Shown: piece by piece, positions 49,327 through 61,954 of the stretch
How positions within the stretch are numbered: the first letter of the stretch is position 1
Layout of the letters: every line of letters begins with the position of its first letter
Source of the DNA: Pedococcus dokdonensis
GTDB lineage: Bacteria > Actinomycetota > Actinomycetes > Actinomycetales > Dermatophilaceae
Assembly (NCBI RefSeq): GCF_900104525.1
Contig: NZ_LT629711.1
Location: 1,860,001-1,924,000, forward strand
Direction: 5' to 3'
DNA length: 64,000 nt
Position numbers and translations under genes: made by a program
Notes under the pieces: generated by a model
The model's input: only the letters and a program-made list of their open reading frames with translations
Database searches by the model: none
Told to the model about the DNA's origin: nothing

Positions 49327-49372
49327 TTGACGACTGCCCCCAAGGTGCGTAATCTTCGAACAGGTGTTCGAA
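49327..49372 (+). promoter_or_regulatory. LexA-controlled promoter of the DUF222-HNH gene
   Basis: TTGACG (49327-49332), 17 bases, TAATCT (49350-49355) is a close match to a vegetative promoter. The actinobacterial SOS box TCGAACAGGTGTTCGA (consensus TCGAACnnnnGTTCGA) lies at 49356-49371, extended to 18 bp by flanking T/A, immediately after the -10 and over the predicted start point. LexA bound there would prevent transcription. The 315-base spacer 49120-49434 holds this promoter, the thiolase upstream region and a UUCG-type hairpin near 49180-49197. Confidence 0.88.
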
Positions 49373-49434
49373 CGAGTATTCGGGTAGGCACCAGACGCAG
49401 GGGACGATGGAGAGCCTTCCGGGGGGTGGGTGGT

Positions 49435-51345
49435 ATGACGGCACAGGTGGGGCAGAGTTCGCCCGCGCCCACCTCGTCCGCGCGCCTCACTCCCGCGCGC
49501 CCCACTCTCGCTCGCGCTGGGATCGTCTTCGGGAGTGGGGGCGTGACCGCGGCGCTGGTGCGCGACGCCGACCCGGTTCAGCTGGCGGCGGCGGTCGGTG
49601 CCCTCTCGAAGTCGGATGTGGCGGCGCTCGACCGCGCCGAGGCCGAGGCATACGTCGTCGCCTGCGAGCGGGTGCGGGCGGCATTCGAGGCTCGTCAGGC
49701 GCTGGCCATGGACACCCTGGCCGGTCGCGTCGAGGACGACCTGCACCGGCAGCAGGCCGAGGCGCCGCTGTCCGCCGGCACACGGAGCATCGACACCCAC
49801 GGGCTGGTCGCGTCCACGCTCTCCCCCGCGTTGCACTGCGCGACCCGCACGGTCCAGCGCCGGCTCGTCGGTGCTCGGTGGCTGGCCTGCGAGTTCGCGG
49901 CGACGTTCGACGCGGCGTGGGACGGCGACCTCGAGCAGCGGCGCAGCGACGTGGTCGTCGAGGCGGGCCTGGCGGTGTCCGCCGATCTGCGTGGCGCCTA
50001 CGAGGCCCTGGTGCTCGAGTCGTCGGTCGACGAGGTCACCGGCGAGTACGTCGTGGTGTCCGAGAGGATGCGCGAGCTGTCGCGCTCGGAGCTGGTCAGC
50101 CGGTGCCGCAAGATCGCGCGAGAGCTCGATCCCGACAGCGAGCAGGCCGCCCTGCAGCGAGCCCGCGACGCGCGTCGAGTCGTGATCCAGCCGCACCCCG
50201 ACCAGCCCGGCATGGCCCGGTGGGTGGTCGTGCTTCCCACAGAGACCAGCCAGCGGCTCGCTTCCGCGGTCGATGCGCTCGCTGGTCAGTACGCCCGAGC
50301 CAACCCCGGCACGCCGATCGATGCGGCCCGGGCCGATGCCCTCGCCGATCTCGCTCTGGCCCAGTCCGACGTGACCACCGTGGTCGAGCTCCTCGTCCCG
50401 GTCCTGCCCGCTCCCGCCGAGTTGGTCGCCGAGCCAGCAGAGCCCGAGTCGGCAGGGCCCGAGTCGGCAGGGCCCGAGTCGGCAGAGCCCGAGCCCAAGC
50501 CCGGAGAGTCAGAGCCGGTCTCCGAGCCAGCAGAGCCCGAGCCAGCAGAGCCCGAGCCAGCAGAGCCCGAGCCAGCAGGTGGTGGCGCGTCGCAGCCGCG
50601 GGAGGGTGCCCCGGTTCGGTGGGTGATCCCCGGCGTGGTCGACGACCCACGGCACGGCGCCCTCACCCCCGAGGTGATCGCTCGGATCCTCAGCGACCCG
50701 GATGTGTCGGTGCGGTTGGCGCGCCTCGACCCGGACGGCTCGATCGTTCAGGACCCACGCAGGTATCGCCCGAGTGCCTCGGTGCGTCGACGGGTGCGGT
50801 CGAGGGACGGTTTGTGCCGCTTCCCGGGCTGCCACACGCCCGCTCGTCAGACCGACCTCGACCACGTGGTCGCGTTCCCCGTCGGACCCACCGACCCCGC
50901 CAACCTGCTGTGCCTCTGCCGCACCCACCACGGGTTCAAGCACCATGGCGGGTGGACGCTCACGCTCGCGAAGGATGCGCGGGCCACGTGGCGCGCGCCC
51001 GACGGTCGCACCTGGGTGACCGAACCTCGCCCAGCGCAAGTCCGTGACGACCTCCGGCTCACCGACGGCATCGGTGCGGACCGGCTGCACGACCTGCGTC
51101 GAGGGTGGTTGCCCGGCCTTCCGATCGGCATGACCCCGGCCGACCTCACCGACGCGGAGGACCGTCTGCCCGACGATCCACCCGAGAGCCCGGCCACCCC
51201 CCTTGCGCCGCCCGACTGGGTGGACCTCGACGACGCCCGCCCGTGGCCGCCGCCCGGACCGCATCGCGACCTCGTGGTCGAGAGCCTCGCGAGCGGATCG
51301 GCCCTCGAGCAACAGCTCGCCCAGCTCCTGGCCCTCGCAGCCTGA
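49435..51345 (+). CDS. DUF222/HNH endonuclease (13E12 repeat family)
   Basis: A 636-residue protein with a helical DUF222 region (about 40-310) and a C-terminal HNH nuclease (about 445-500): [37 protein letters not shown], with the two Cys pairs for zinc and the D-H / N / H-H residues. An acidic linker of (ESAGP) and (AEPEP) repeats separates them. 13E12 proteins are numerous in actinomycetes and several in Mycobacterium tuberculosis carry LexA boxes; this one has one too. ATG 49435 follows a GGGGGGTGGG stretch that probably serves as ribosome site. Function is not settled (nuclease, mobile or DNA-damage-related). Confidence 0.9.
   Translation: MTAQVGQSSPAPTSSARLTPARPTLARAGIVFGSGGVTAALVRDADPVQLAAAVGALSKSDVAALDRAEAEAYVVACERVRAAFEARQALAMDTLAGRVEDDLHRQQAEAPLSAGTRSIDTHGLVASTLSPALHCATRTVQRRLVGARWLACEFAATFDAAWDGDLEQRRSDVVVEAGLAVSADLRGAYEALVLESSVDEVTGEYVVVSERMRELSRSELVSRCRKIARELDPDSEQAALQRARDARRVVIQPHPDQPGMARWVVVLPTETSQRLASAVDALAGQYARANPGTPIDAARADALADLALAQSDVTTVVELLVPVLPAPAELVAEPAEPESAGPESAGPESAEPEPKPGESEPVSEPAEPEPAEPEPAEPEPAGGGASQPREGAPVRWVIPGVVDDPRHGALTPEVIARILSDPDVSVRLARLDPDGSIVQDPRRYRPSASVRRRVRSRDGLCRFPGCHTPARQTDLDHVVAFPVGPTDPANLLCLCRTHHGFKHHGGWTLTLAKDARATWRAPDGRTWVTEPRPAQVRDDLRLTDGIGADRLHDLRRGWLPGLPIGMTPADLTDAEDRLPDDPPESPATPLAPPDWVDLDDARPWPPPGPHRDLVVESLASGSALEQQLAQLLALAA
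50432..50579 (+). repeat. Acidic-linker repeats in the HNH gene
   Basis: CCCGAGTCGGCAGGG-type 15-bp units (three, 50440s-50490s) and GAGCCAGCAGAGCCC-type units (four, 50526-50575) encode the Glu/Pro/Ala linker between the DUF222 and HNH parts. Both unit sizes preserve the frame. Confidence 0.85.
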
Positions 51346-51370
51346 CCGATGGGCTGCCGACGGTGAGCGA

Positions 51371-54300
51371 TCAGCCGGTGTGGACCTCGGTCACGCGCTG
51401 CCCCTCAGGGCTGACGATCGAGACGGTGATCCGCAACGGACCGACCAGCGGGATGAACCCCTCGTACGGCGGTGGCGGGTTGAGCCCGCGACGGACCCGG
51501 TTGCGGACGACCACGATCTCGCTCGAGCTGGGGAATCCCCCGTCGGCCAGCGGGATCTCATCGAGGGGGAACGACCCACTGAGGCTCCGCGGCCGCAGCG
51601 GCGGTCCCACCGGTGGTCCGAAGGGAGGTCCGAGGGGCACCCGCGGGAGGAAGGGTCCGCCCGGACGCACCCCTCCGCCGAGCGCCCCGCCCGGGGTGAG
51701 TGGTCCAAGCGGCAGGGGCCCCAGCAGACGTTGTTGGGCCACGATCTCCATGACGTAGGGCGGCCTCCGACGATAGCTCGCGTCCGTCACGATGCCGAGG
51801 TGCACCCCACGGCCGGCGATGGCGAACACGTCGACGATCGACACCGAGATGTCCGGCGGCGGAGCGACCCAACCGGGCACGGTCAGCTCGCGCACCACCT
51901 CGCGACCGAACGGGTCGACCAGCCGCACGCGCACGTCCACCGGGTCGGCGGCAACCGGCCGCGTGAACCACAGGGCCAACGGCGACTGTCCTGCCACCCG
52001 CGTCCCCTGCTCGAGCACCGGCGCGGTCGCCGCCCCGGCTGGAGCGGTGGTCAGGGCCGTCGTCGGCACGTCCTGCAGGTCGACCGAGGCGACGTCCAGC
52101 GCTCCTGCGTCACCATCCAGGCGATGCACCCCGGCGGGCAGGACCCGAGGCGGCGCCGTGGTCGCGGTCCGCACGACGACGCCTCGGTGGTCGGCGCCCC
52201 AGACGTCGGCAGCGAGCGGTTCGAGCTCGGGCGGCCCGGGTGGCACCAGCAGGTCGACGACGTCGGAGGCCGGTGATGGCAGACCGCGCTCGGCCTTCTG
52301 CGGCACGACGTCCACCGGCACCGCGACAGCGCGCAGCAGCCAGGGGTCCCAGCGTCCCGGGAGGGTCCCGGTCCAGGTCGCCGAGTAGATCGGCTGACCG
52401 AGGACGGGGTCGAGGTCGGTCGGCCCGGGCACGGTGGTCACGATGACCTCGGCGAACGCTGGGCCCATCGTCGCCACGTCGCGGGCTGCGTCCTCGGAGG
52501 TGGTCCGGTGCAGCCGGAACCGTTGCACGGCAATGGAGCTCGCGGCATACAGGGAGATCGTGACGGTGCCGTCGAGGGCAATGGACGGGCGCGCCAGAGG
52601 CGGTGCGGGGCGGCGCAGCCGCGGCGCCATCACGGCCTGGAAGTGCTCGTGCGGCGCGCCCCCACCCGGCCAGGGGCTCTCGATGCCGGTCTTGGTCATG
52701 GTCGTCACGACGAAGAGGTGGATGTCGTTCGAGCCCTTGGGCAGGGTCACGTCGTGGGTGCGGACAGCGCCGTCCACCTCGACCAGCCGGCGGAACGTCG
52801 CGCGTCGTTGGGTCTGCGTCATGGCGTCGTAGGCGTTGCGCAGGTCGAGGAGCCGCTGACCGGGCAGCGTCGAGTCGGGAGCTCGCGCGGGGAGTCCCGC
52901 CCGTTGCCGCAGCGAGGTCTCGTTGACCTCCCAGATGATGCAGGTGCGCACGTCGGCGCCACCGGGCAGCGACCACGCCACCCGCACGTGGCTGCAGCCC
53001 TGCGCATCGACGGTGCTCCCGAGCGGCACCCCCGGCAGCGGCGGAGGCGGCAGCGGGGTCACCGGCACCGGGCTGGCTGCGTTGGTGCGCGCGGGGTGCG
53101 GGTCCACCGGCGACCACGGCGTGGGGCTGGAGCCGACCAGCAGGTGCCGTCGCGCCCACACCTGCACGCCCCACCGCGGGGTGCTCCCGAAGTCCAGCGC
53201 GGGCACGTCTGCCACCACCGCATAGCGTCGGCCGCCATCACCCTGCCCCGGGCCGGGTGTCACCCGTTCGGTGCCGTCGGCGCTGAGTGGCTGCACCGTG
53301 CAGCCGCCCGGCACGGGGACGTCCCCGGCGAAGGTCCAGCCGAAGTCGCGACGGAAGCAGCCAGTGGGCGTCGGCGAGCCCGGCGACATCCCGACCGGGG
53401 CACGTCGGTGGCCAACGTCATCGGGAAGTAGATCGCGACGATCTCGACCTGGGTGGGAGTGCGTTCCAGCCACTCGACGGCGACCTCGGCCTTGAGCGTG
53501 GCCGGACAGCTGGTGCTCCCGCCGTAGTGCGTGTCGAGGGCGACCGAGATGAGCCGGGTCGGCTGGGGCGCGGGTTCCGTGCCGTCCCAGGTCACGTCCC
53601 GCCACGGCGACCAGATCCCGTGCACGTCACTGACCGCGACCGCGTAGCCGACGTGCCGCCCACCGCTGCCGATCGGGATCTCCTGCCCCCCGTCGACGAG
53701 GGCCACCCGGTTGAACCCGGTGTTGCCCTCCGAGCCGTCCGGACTGATCAGCAGCGGCCGGTCTCCCCCGGCGTCCCGCCTCGGCAGCAGCGACTCGGCA
53801 GGCCCCGCCGTCAGCAGGTCGTAGCGCGCGAGGGCCGACTCCGTCACCGGCGATGCAGCGGCGTTCTTGGGCACCCGGTCCCAGGTCAGCCGGATCGACT
53901 CGCGCCAGGGATCGTCGGGCTCGACCGGGCCGACGAGTCCCGCGCGTTCGGACAACAGCGCGGTGGGCGCGGGCACCACGAGGTGCGGCTCCGGAGCGGG
54001 CGCGTAGGCCGCGAACTCGGCACCTCCGCGGTCGGGCGGGGCGAGCCGCGCGTACTTCGCGGTGACGAGGAAGTCGCAGTAGCCAACCGCGACCTGCTGG
54101 TCGTCCATCCGCTCGAGGGAGTAGCTGGCGCCGAAACCCGTGGCGAGGTTGAGGAACGGGTCGCTGATCGCCGGGAGCATCAGCATCGGCCACGGCCCGG
54201 TGTCGGCCTGGGTGTTCAGCGAGGACATCTTGCCGTCGTGCTGTGGCGGGTCGACGGCACGCGGGCTGGTGATGGTGTGCTGGAGGTACTCCCGCACCGA

Positions 54301-55182
54301 CGGGTCGTACATCGGCGGCAGCTCGGGGAACAGGTGCTTGCGGACCTCCTCGACGAGCAGCTTCGGGTCGGGGGCGGTCCAGGGTGGGGCGAGGCGACCG
54401 GACTGTGTCACCGGCCCCCACCCGATCGGTGGGCCGCCGCGCAGCAGCCGCTGGACCGCGGCGTCGACCGGCGGCATGGGGCTCGCGACCGGCCCCTGGT
54501 CGCTGGTGTCGTAGTCGAACCCCGCGGCCGGCTGGTCGACCGGCAGCCCGACGACCTCCACGGGGGTCCACGAGGGATCGTCGACGATGTCGGCCAGCGG
54601 CTGGACGGCGACCGTGATGTCGGTGCCGTTCCACACCTTCGCGTAGGTCGCGCCGGAGGTGCGGACCGTGATGCTCAGGGGTGCGGGGCTGCTCGGCTGC
54701 ACCGACCCCGCGGCGACCGCGTGGTCCGCGTCCTCACCGGTGCGGAAGAGGTAGACCGCCACCGGCGCCGACGAATCGACCGGGCGGCAGGTGACACGCA
54801 CGCAACCGGCCTCGACCGGGCCCCACGTGACGAACGGGACGCTGTCACCGGAGACCTGGATCCGGGCGCGCTTGGGCGAGTCCTTCGGGCTGCGCGTCCA
54901 CACCGTGAACGGTCCGTGCGGGACCCCCAGCCCGGGCCCACAGGCCCAGCTGACGTGGATGTCCATCGACCGGAGCTGGAGCTGTCGCTCGTCGAAGGCT
55001 GCGGTCCCGCCGGTCCCGCCGGTCCCGCCGGCCCCGCGGACCGCGCGGGTCAGGTGGGTCAGGTGGCTCAGGGCACCCGGCTCGAACTGGCGCTGCAGGT
55101 CCCGCTGCCGGGCCGCGAGGGTGGCCCAGGGCAGCCGGACCGCCTTGGCGCGGAACCGCGAGGAGTCGGACCTGCGTGCCAT
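51371..55182 (-). CDS. Giant protein B, about 1270 aa, beta-sandwich-rich, function unknown; frame broken near 53397
   Basis: No signal peptide. The basic N-terminus (MARRSDSSRFRAKAVRL) precedes many fibronectin/Ig-like strand patterns (VRLTWDRVPKNA..., WSLPGGADVRTCIIWEVNE, RPSIALDGTVTISLYAA...) and a Pro/Gly-rich region near the C-terminus (GPLTPGGALGGGVRPGGPF). No catalytic motif is visible and I recognise no family. As printed, the upstream reading frame runs out at 53260; adding one G to GGGG at 53397-53400 continues it as ...LATDVPPVGMSPGSPTPTGCF... to 51371. ATG 55182 overlaps the stop of giant A as TGATG, with GGAGG upstream. It is convergent with the HNH gene. Confidence 0.75.
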
Positions 55183-58100
55183 CAGAGCTCCTCCTCCCAC
55201 GGTGCACGGGTCATCGGGACGTCCACTGCGACGGCTCGCGTCTCGGGCGTGCCGGCGAGCGGGTCGGCGGCCACGACGAGGTCGAGCGCGGCGCGGGTGC
55301 CGCGGGCGCCGGGGCGAGCAGCACGACGGCGCGACCGAGCCCGGGTCCGCGGATGATGCGGGTGATCCCAGCGGCTGGTAGCGCCCCGGCCGGCGCGGCC
55401 GCGGTGCTGGGCTTCAGCGACAGCCAGTCGGCCGGTCGTGCAGCCCACCAGTGGTGGGTCGGGTCGACCGAGTCAACCGGCCCCTGCACCTGGGTCGGCA
55501 TCAGGCGTGAGCGCCACAGGGTCTCGCTGCACTCGACCACGAGCGCCTGCGGCGTCGGCGTCGGGTCGGTCGACCACAGCACCCGCACCATCGGCGCGTT
55601 CGGCGTCTGCGGTGTGGTCAGGCCGGCGGACTGGAAGGCCGTGTCGAGCTGGTCACCGGTGGGGGCGTCCGGCAGGGCGGCAAGGGGTCCGATCGAGGGG
55701 ATCACGGTATGGCGCCAGCGCGCCTCGCGGAGCAGGTCGCCGAGCTGGGCGACGGTGCCGAAAGCACTGGTGGTGAAGCCGATCCGGTGGACGAGCCCGC
55801 GAGCGCCGTCGGGGGCGCCCTTGGGCACCGCGTGCACGTCGATGAGGTAGTCGGTGAGCGGCTCGAGGTCGTAGGGCAGCTCGAGGACGTCGTGCCGCAC
55901 CCGCTCGCCGCTGATGTCGATGCAGCGCTGACCCTCGCCGAGCACCTCGATGACGGCCTCCTCCCAGGGCGTGGAGACGGCCAGCCCCTTGAGCTTCTTG
56001 AGGTGCACCCCGTCGGCCTCGAGCGGGACGGTGAAGCCCGTGCCGGGTGCGCCACCGCCCGGAGGTGCCGGGTGCTTCCCGGAGGCCGAGAGCACGATCA
56101 CCCGCAGCTCCTTGCCGTACGCGTCGAAGAGGGCTGCGACGTTCTGGGTGGCGAGCGCGATCCGGATCGGCTCGGCGCAGAGCACGCCGACGTCGTCCAT
56201 CCCCGGTGCCGAGGCGAGCAGCCACGGCGACAGGTCGGTGGGGGCGCGGTCGACGCCGTCGGCCTTGAACTGGAACGTGTCGGTGTGGCCGCCGTCCCAG
56301 GAGGGCGAGGTCGTCGGCTCGTTGTCCTGCTTGACCGACGCGGCCCGCCAGGCCACGGACACCGTGTAGGTGCGGCCGGGGACGAGCAGGGCGTGGTCGT
56401 CGGGGTCCTGGGTGAGGGCGGTCTGGACTGCCTCCTGCTCACTGGTCACGACCGAGGTGTCCCACGACCAGCGGGTGGCCTCGCTCGTGAGGACGCCGGT
56501 CATGGCGACGAGGTGGAAGGCAGGAGGCGTCTGGTCCTTCGCGAATCCCGTTGCATCCCAGCCTATTTCCACACTCGCGACGCCCTGGATGTCTCGTGAG
56601 TGCACCAGCAGCAGGGCCTGCGGCCAGGTGGCGCGAGAGGCGACGCGCGCCGCGACCTGGCCGGCGCGGCATACCGGGTCGAACCACGGACCGTCCCCGT
56701 CGACCCACGCGGCGGGCAGGGGGTTGTCGGAGTCGAGCCGGTCGTCGGAGTCGAGCCCGCGCTGGTCGAGGACGTTCCCCTTCTCGTCGAGCCAGCGGAC
56801 CACGAGGCGCCGCACGAACAGCTCCTCGGGCACGAGCAGCAACAGGGTGAGGTCGCCCGCTCCGCCCTCGGGGCGGATCCGCAGGGTGTCGCGCAGGTCG
56901 CTGGGCGTGAACTTGAGACGCCCCCAGGCCCGCTTGACCCGCTCCATGTCCTCCTCGGTGCCGAACGGCGCGGGCTGGTCGGAGTCGCGGGTCGGCGACC
57001 GCAGGATCCGACCCTCGCAGCCCAGCCCGGTGGTCGCCGCGGCCCGGGCGACCTGCGGGTCCCAGCCCTGCTCGAGCCGGGTGGCTTGCGCGTCGCCGAG
57101 GCTGGTGCCGGCGGCGAGGGCGGCGGCCACCTCCCCGAGCGCGTGGTCGTCGGAGGCGGTGGACCGGTGCGAGTAGGTGCTGCCCGCCGTCGCGACCCAG
57201 GCCTTGAGCGGGTTGGGCACGTCGCGACCGCGGCGCGGGGTGCAGCAACGCACGGCGTCGCCGAGGACGACGGCCGGGTTGGTGCCCTGCAGGATGTCGA
57301 TGGCGGTGTCACCGGTGCGCCAGGCCTCGGTGACGTCGCACTCCCCGTGCACCGGGCGGGTGCGCAGCGTGTCGGGTGGGTCGGGCCACGGGATGCCGTC
57401 GAGTGTCCATCCCACCGTGCTCGGGCCTGGCGGCTTGCCGTCGAAGGTCCACAGCACCGGGGCGGGCGGTGCGGCCGGGTTGCAGACCGTGCCCCAGCGG
57501 TCGGTGACGCTGGTGGTCAGCGTCTCGCCGTAGGGCAGCGCCCGGCTGAACGGCGTGGGCAGCCAGTTGAGCAGGGCCAACGCCGGTCCGCTGGCCGGGT
57601 CGGCCGGGGAGGTCTGCTTCCACCACGAGCTGGGCGTCTTGCCCGCGGGCGGCGCCGGTTGGAGGTCGGGCAGCGCGTCGCCGGTGAGGGTCACCGAGGT
57701 GATCTCGTAGGTCCACCACCGGTCGCCGAGCCGCGACCACGGCCGCGCCCCGCTGTTGCCGAGCGGCGTGCCCCCCATCACCGGGCCGCCCAGGTTGGGC
57801 GCGGTGTTGAACAGCACGACCGGTATGGCGTCGAGTGGCACCGAGGGCGGCGTGCCGGTGCGCACGGCGTCGGCGAGCTTGGCGTCGATGGCGCGCTCGG
57901 CACCGGTGCCCTCGACCAGCGCGGGCGAGCGTGACACGAGGCTGACACCGGCGACCAAGGGAGGTGGCGTGAGCGTCTCGGACGGGGTGTTGCCGATGGT
58001 GAGCGAGACGCAGCCCTTGACCGAGAAGAAGAAGAAGTCGACCTCGCCGCACACCTCGCCGTGCACGTAGGTGACGTCGGGGCTGGTCTGGGTGGTGCGG

Positions 58101-61100
58101 CCCACGAGGACGTCGAGCTCGGCGCTGGCGCCGATGCTGATGATGAACAGCCGCAGCTCGCCGCGGACGTAGATCTTGCCGGCGAGGAAGAACGGGTCGA
58201 AGCCGAGGATCGCGTCGAAGCCGCCCGCGACCTCGAGGTAGAGCCCGATGCTCTTGCTGCCCATCAGGACGCAGCTGATGTGGAAGCCGGTCGCGATGGC
58301 CATCCCGCCGGTGACCGGTGGCAGCACGGGGATGCTGATGCCGTTGCCGTGCACCATGAGGTAGCCGCTGCCCTTGATGACGTCGAGCACCTCGATGGTG
58401 ACGCGGTCCTCGTAGGAGCCGAGGTCGACCAGCCAGTTCTGCGGTTGGTGGGTGTCGAAGAAGGCCGTGACGGGCACGCGGATCTTGAGCAGCTTCTCGA
58501 TCTCGTAGGCCGCGACGATGCCGAGCGTGATGGTGCCGCGCCCGAAGTCGATGTCGAGCACCGCGAGGAACGTCGCACTCTGGCTGGCGTTCTTGAGGAT
58601 CGGCGGCATCTTGAGGACGTCGGCCTTCATCACCAGCAGCAGCCGCGGGCCGGGGACCTCGATCAGGATGATGCCCTTGAGGTGGACGACGAAGCCACCG
58701 TCCGCGGTGCCGAGCAGCATGCCGGCCGCGAACGCGTAGGAGCCCGCGGTGTGGGTCCACCCGTCGGGGTGCATGACCTGGCCGCGCTGGAGCTGGGCCG
58801 TCAGCCAGTCGAGCGCGGGGACCGGCCTTGACGCGTAAGGCGATTCGTCCCGGGCGTAGTTGATGCCGACGCCGCCGAGGAAGCCGTAGATGCCGAGGCC
58901 GGAGTTGCCGAGCAGGATCGGGACGGGCAGCTCGACCTCGGCGCCGATCAGCACACCCGTGACGCCGTTCTTGGTCTCGACGGCGAGGACGGCGCTGGCG
59001 CGGATGTTGATCGGCGTGATGGTGAGGTCGAAGTAGCCCTTGAAACCGAACGGCGTGAACTCCAGCGACCCCTTGCCGTGCAGCACCCCGGGGATCTCGA
59101 GCGAGGCGGCCAGCTTGGTGAGGGTGAGCTCGAACGGGCCGTCCAGCCGCGCCCGCACCCGCACCGTGTCGACGGTGACGATGCCGAGGTCGAGCCCGAG
59201 GCCGACCTCGACCTCCATGTAGGTGGGGTTGTCCCGGCTGACCCGGAAGCCCAGCACCCGCAGCAGCTCGTCGAGCGGTGGGCTGGCGGTGAGCGCCCCA
59301 GCCGGGATGTCGAGGGTGTAGCCCTTGCTCGGGTCGAAGACCGGGACGGGCAGGTAGTCGATGTGGCCGGGATTCGCCGGGTCGGGTGCGGTGTCCCACG
59401 ACGACCGCACGCCGATCGCCTTGTATCGGGTGGTGACCGGGTGGTCGGGGTTCACCTTGACGATGGTCAGGTCGAAGGTGAAGGTGACCTCGATGTCGAG
59501 CAGGATGCTGATCGTCGTGCCGCGCGGGTCGACGGTGGCCGAGCCGTCGGGCGCGATGGTGCCCTGGCTGACGACGAGCTCTCCTCCGCGGAGGATCAGC
59601 TTCTGGGTGTTGATCAGGCTGCTGGCGCCCAGGGCGATGCTGCCGATCGAGACCAGGGCCCCGGCAGCGGGTGACAGCTCGGCGGCCGCGGAGCTGAGCG
59701 GCGCCAGGATGCTGAGCGCGCCGAGGACGTTGAGCGCAGTCTGGTCGGAGTGCGCGCTGTCCATCTGGGCCAGCCCGTCGAGGTCGGCCTCGGCCGCCCG
59801 GAACTCGGCGCTGACCAGCCAGGAGTCGCGGTCCTCGGCGATCCGGAGCCGCACGAGGAAGGTGCAGATGCCGTCGGACGGGTTGCGGGGACCGCTGCGC
59901 AGGGCGGGTTGGGAGTGCTGGCGCAGTGCGGTCTCGGCGGCGGTCTCGATGTCGAACTCGCCGTACACCTCCGCCCGGATGAAGGTGCTCCGCAACAGCT
60001 CGACCCGCACCCCGATCTTGCGGAAGCAGTCGGGGCGGCCACCGGTCGGCGGCGTGCGGTCGACCTCGCGGGCCGGTGGCCGCACGACTCTCTCCACCCG
60101 TGCGGTGATGGTCTCCTCGCCGTTGCCGGCGGTGGTGGCTCGGGCTCGCCACCACGCGCCGCTGCCGGCCGGTGGTGGCGGGGTGGTTCCCTCCACCGAG
60201 GTGGTCTGGGCTTTGGCCTGGGTGAAGCCATCGGCCGCACCGGCCGTGACGTTGGTGAATCCCTTGCGGTGCAACAGGTGCACCATCACGTCACGGCGGC
60301 GCTCGCTCAGCTTGCGGTTGTAGTCGGCGTCGTTCGTGGTGTCGTGGTCGGGCCCTTCCCACGATGCATAGCCCTTGACCGTGAGCGGCGTGTTGGCACC
60401 GATCTGGGTGATGACGGCTGGCGTGAGGGCGTCCCAGAGCGAGATCGAGCTGCCTGGGTTGGTGCGGGTGGAGGCCGGGCCGACGTGCACGTTGGAGGGG
60501 TTGGTCGCCCAGTTGCGCAGGGCGTCGGGGAAGGTCGGGTCCTGTGGGTCCGGCGTGGTCATGTTGGGGCTGAACGGGTCTGGCTGCGCGAACAGGTAGT
60601 AGGCGTCGATCACCTGGGGGGCGGTGGCGGGCAGGGTCGCGGTGACGTTGACCGTCGCACCGGCGGCCACCGGCACGTCGGCCTCGATCGACGGGCCGGC
60701 CGAGCCGCCGGTCCAGGTCCAGTTGGCGGCCACCGGCGGGTCGGTCGTGAGCTTGACGTGGGTGGCGGTGACCGACACCCGGCGTATGGCGTGCGGCCGG
60801 CTGTTCGTCGGAGTCACCGTGACGGTGGAGTCGCCGCTGCCCGCCCCGCTGGGCGTGCTGCGCCGGACCGCGCTCAGCGTGCGGGTGGTGGGGTTGCCCG
60901 CACCGTCGGTGGCCGTGACGGTGATGCTGAGGCTGCCGGTCGACGGCACGGTGAGGGCGACCCGGTCGTCGGCGGTCACGACGCCGTCGACGCTGATGCT
61001 GACCGTGATCGGCGCCAGGCCTCCGGCGGTGTCGACGAAGAGGGTGGCCTGCTCGGGCAGCTGGGCCGCCCCGGTGCCGGGGTCGCCGATCCACTCCCCC

Positions 61101-61954
61101 GACGCCGTCCGGAAGCTCACCGTCATCGTCGGGGTGCCGCCCCGGTTGACGACCTCGGCCTCGAAGATGCCGGTGACGCCGGCGTGCACGCCCATGCCGA
61201 TCCAGAGGTCGCGCACCCCGGCACTCACGGCAATGCCTTGCAGACCCGTGGGGGCCACGAACAGCCGCGCCTCGGGCAGGTAGAAGCCCTGCCAGTCCGA
61301 GGGCATGGCGCGTGCCCCGCCGGGGACGGCCGGCACGTTGGGGCCGGCCTCGCCGGAGAGGTCGAGCACGGCGGTCCGGAAGGCGAAGCCCACGACGTCG
61401 GACGGCCCCACGAGCGCGTAGGGCGGGTTCATCGAGATGAACTCGTAGATGTGGTCGACCGGGGTGCCGCCGGTCTCGGCCGACAGCAGCTCGACACCCA
61501 CAGACTGGCCGGCGAGCTGCTTGGCGCGGATCCGCAGGGACGGCAGCGTGAAGGTGACCGGCATGCCGTTGGCCCGGAGCTGGCCCTGTCCGTCGAGCTC
61601 GGCACCCCTCAGGAACGGCAGCCGCACCAGCACGATCGGCACGGTCAGGGTGACCCGCCAGCCGCCGTCACCGACCCCACCGGTCTGGTGCAGCCCGAGC
61701 TGCACGCTGACGCTCGGGTCGGGGAACTCGATCGGCGTCGTCGAGGTGGTGCCGCCGTTGCCGAAGCCCCCCGAGCCCGGGTCGAGGGTGATCGGCGTCG
61801 GCCAGGTGCCGGTGGCCGTGTAGCTGTGCCAGGTGCCGTCATCGTCGGTCGAGAGGCCGTCGTCGGTGCCGGTCAGCCCCTGCAGGAGCGGTCGCACCTG
61901 GTCGAGGGCACCGGAGTTCCGCGCGCTGGCGGGAACGTCGTCCCACAGCGTCAC
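55182..61954 (-). CDS. Giant protein A, about 2257 aa, with OmpA-like and DUF6603-like regions; frame broken near 55311
   Basis: No signal peptide. Residues 1-490 are strand-rich with Ig/cadherin-like modules. An OmpA-like segment lies near 500-570 (LTVKGYASWEGPDHD...NRKLSERRRDVMVHLLHRKGF). A long hydrophobic beta-region follows (about 800-1380: LTITPINIRASAVLAVETKNGVTGVLIGAEV, GFLGGVGINYARD, repeated amphipathic strands) that resembles the DUF6603 type, low confidence. The last 800 residues are again strand-rich. Adding one G to GGGG at 55311-55314 restores the end ...LAPGARGTRAALDLVVAADPLAG...EEEL and a TGATG coupling to giant B. GTG 61954 has GGGGAGG seven bases upstream. Possible roles: surface/adhesin, injected cargo, or cage; none shown. 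Confidence 0.78.

Noticed and set aside
49435..51345. Group II intron or homing element around the HNH domain
   Set aside because: The HNH domain is fused to a DUF222 region as in stand-alone 13E12 proteins, with no reverse transcriptase or intron structure.
51371..61954. Prophage or contractile injection cluster
   Set aside because: No tail sheath, tube, baseplate, AAA ATPase, integrase or capsid genes are present; only the two giant proteins, with base composition like the rest.
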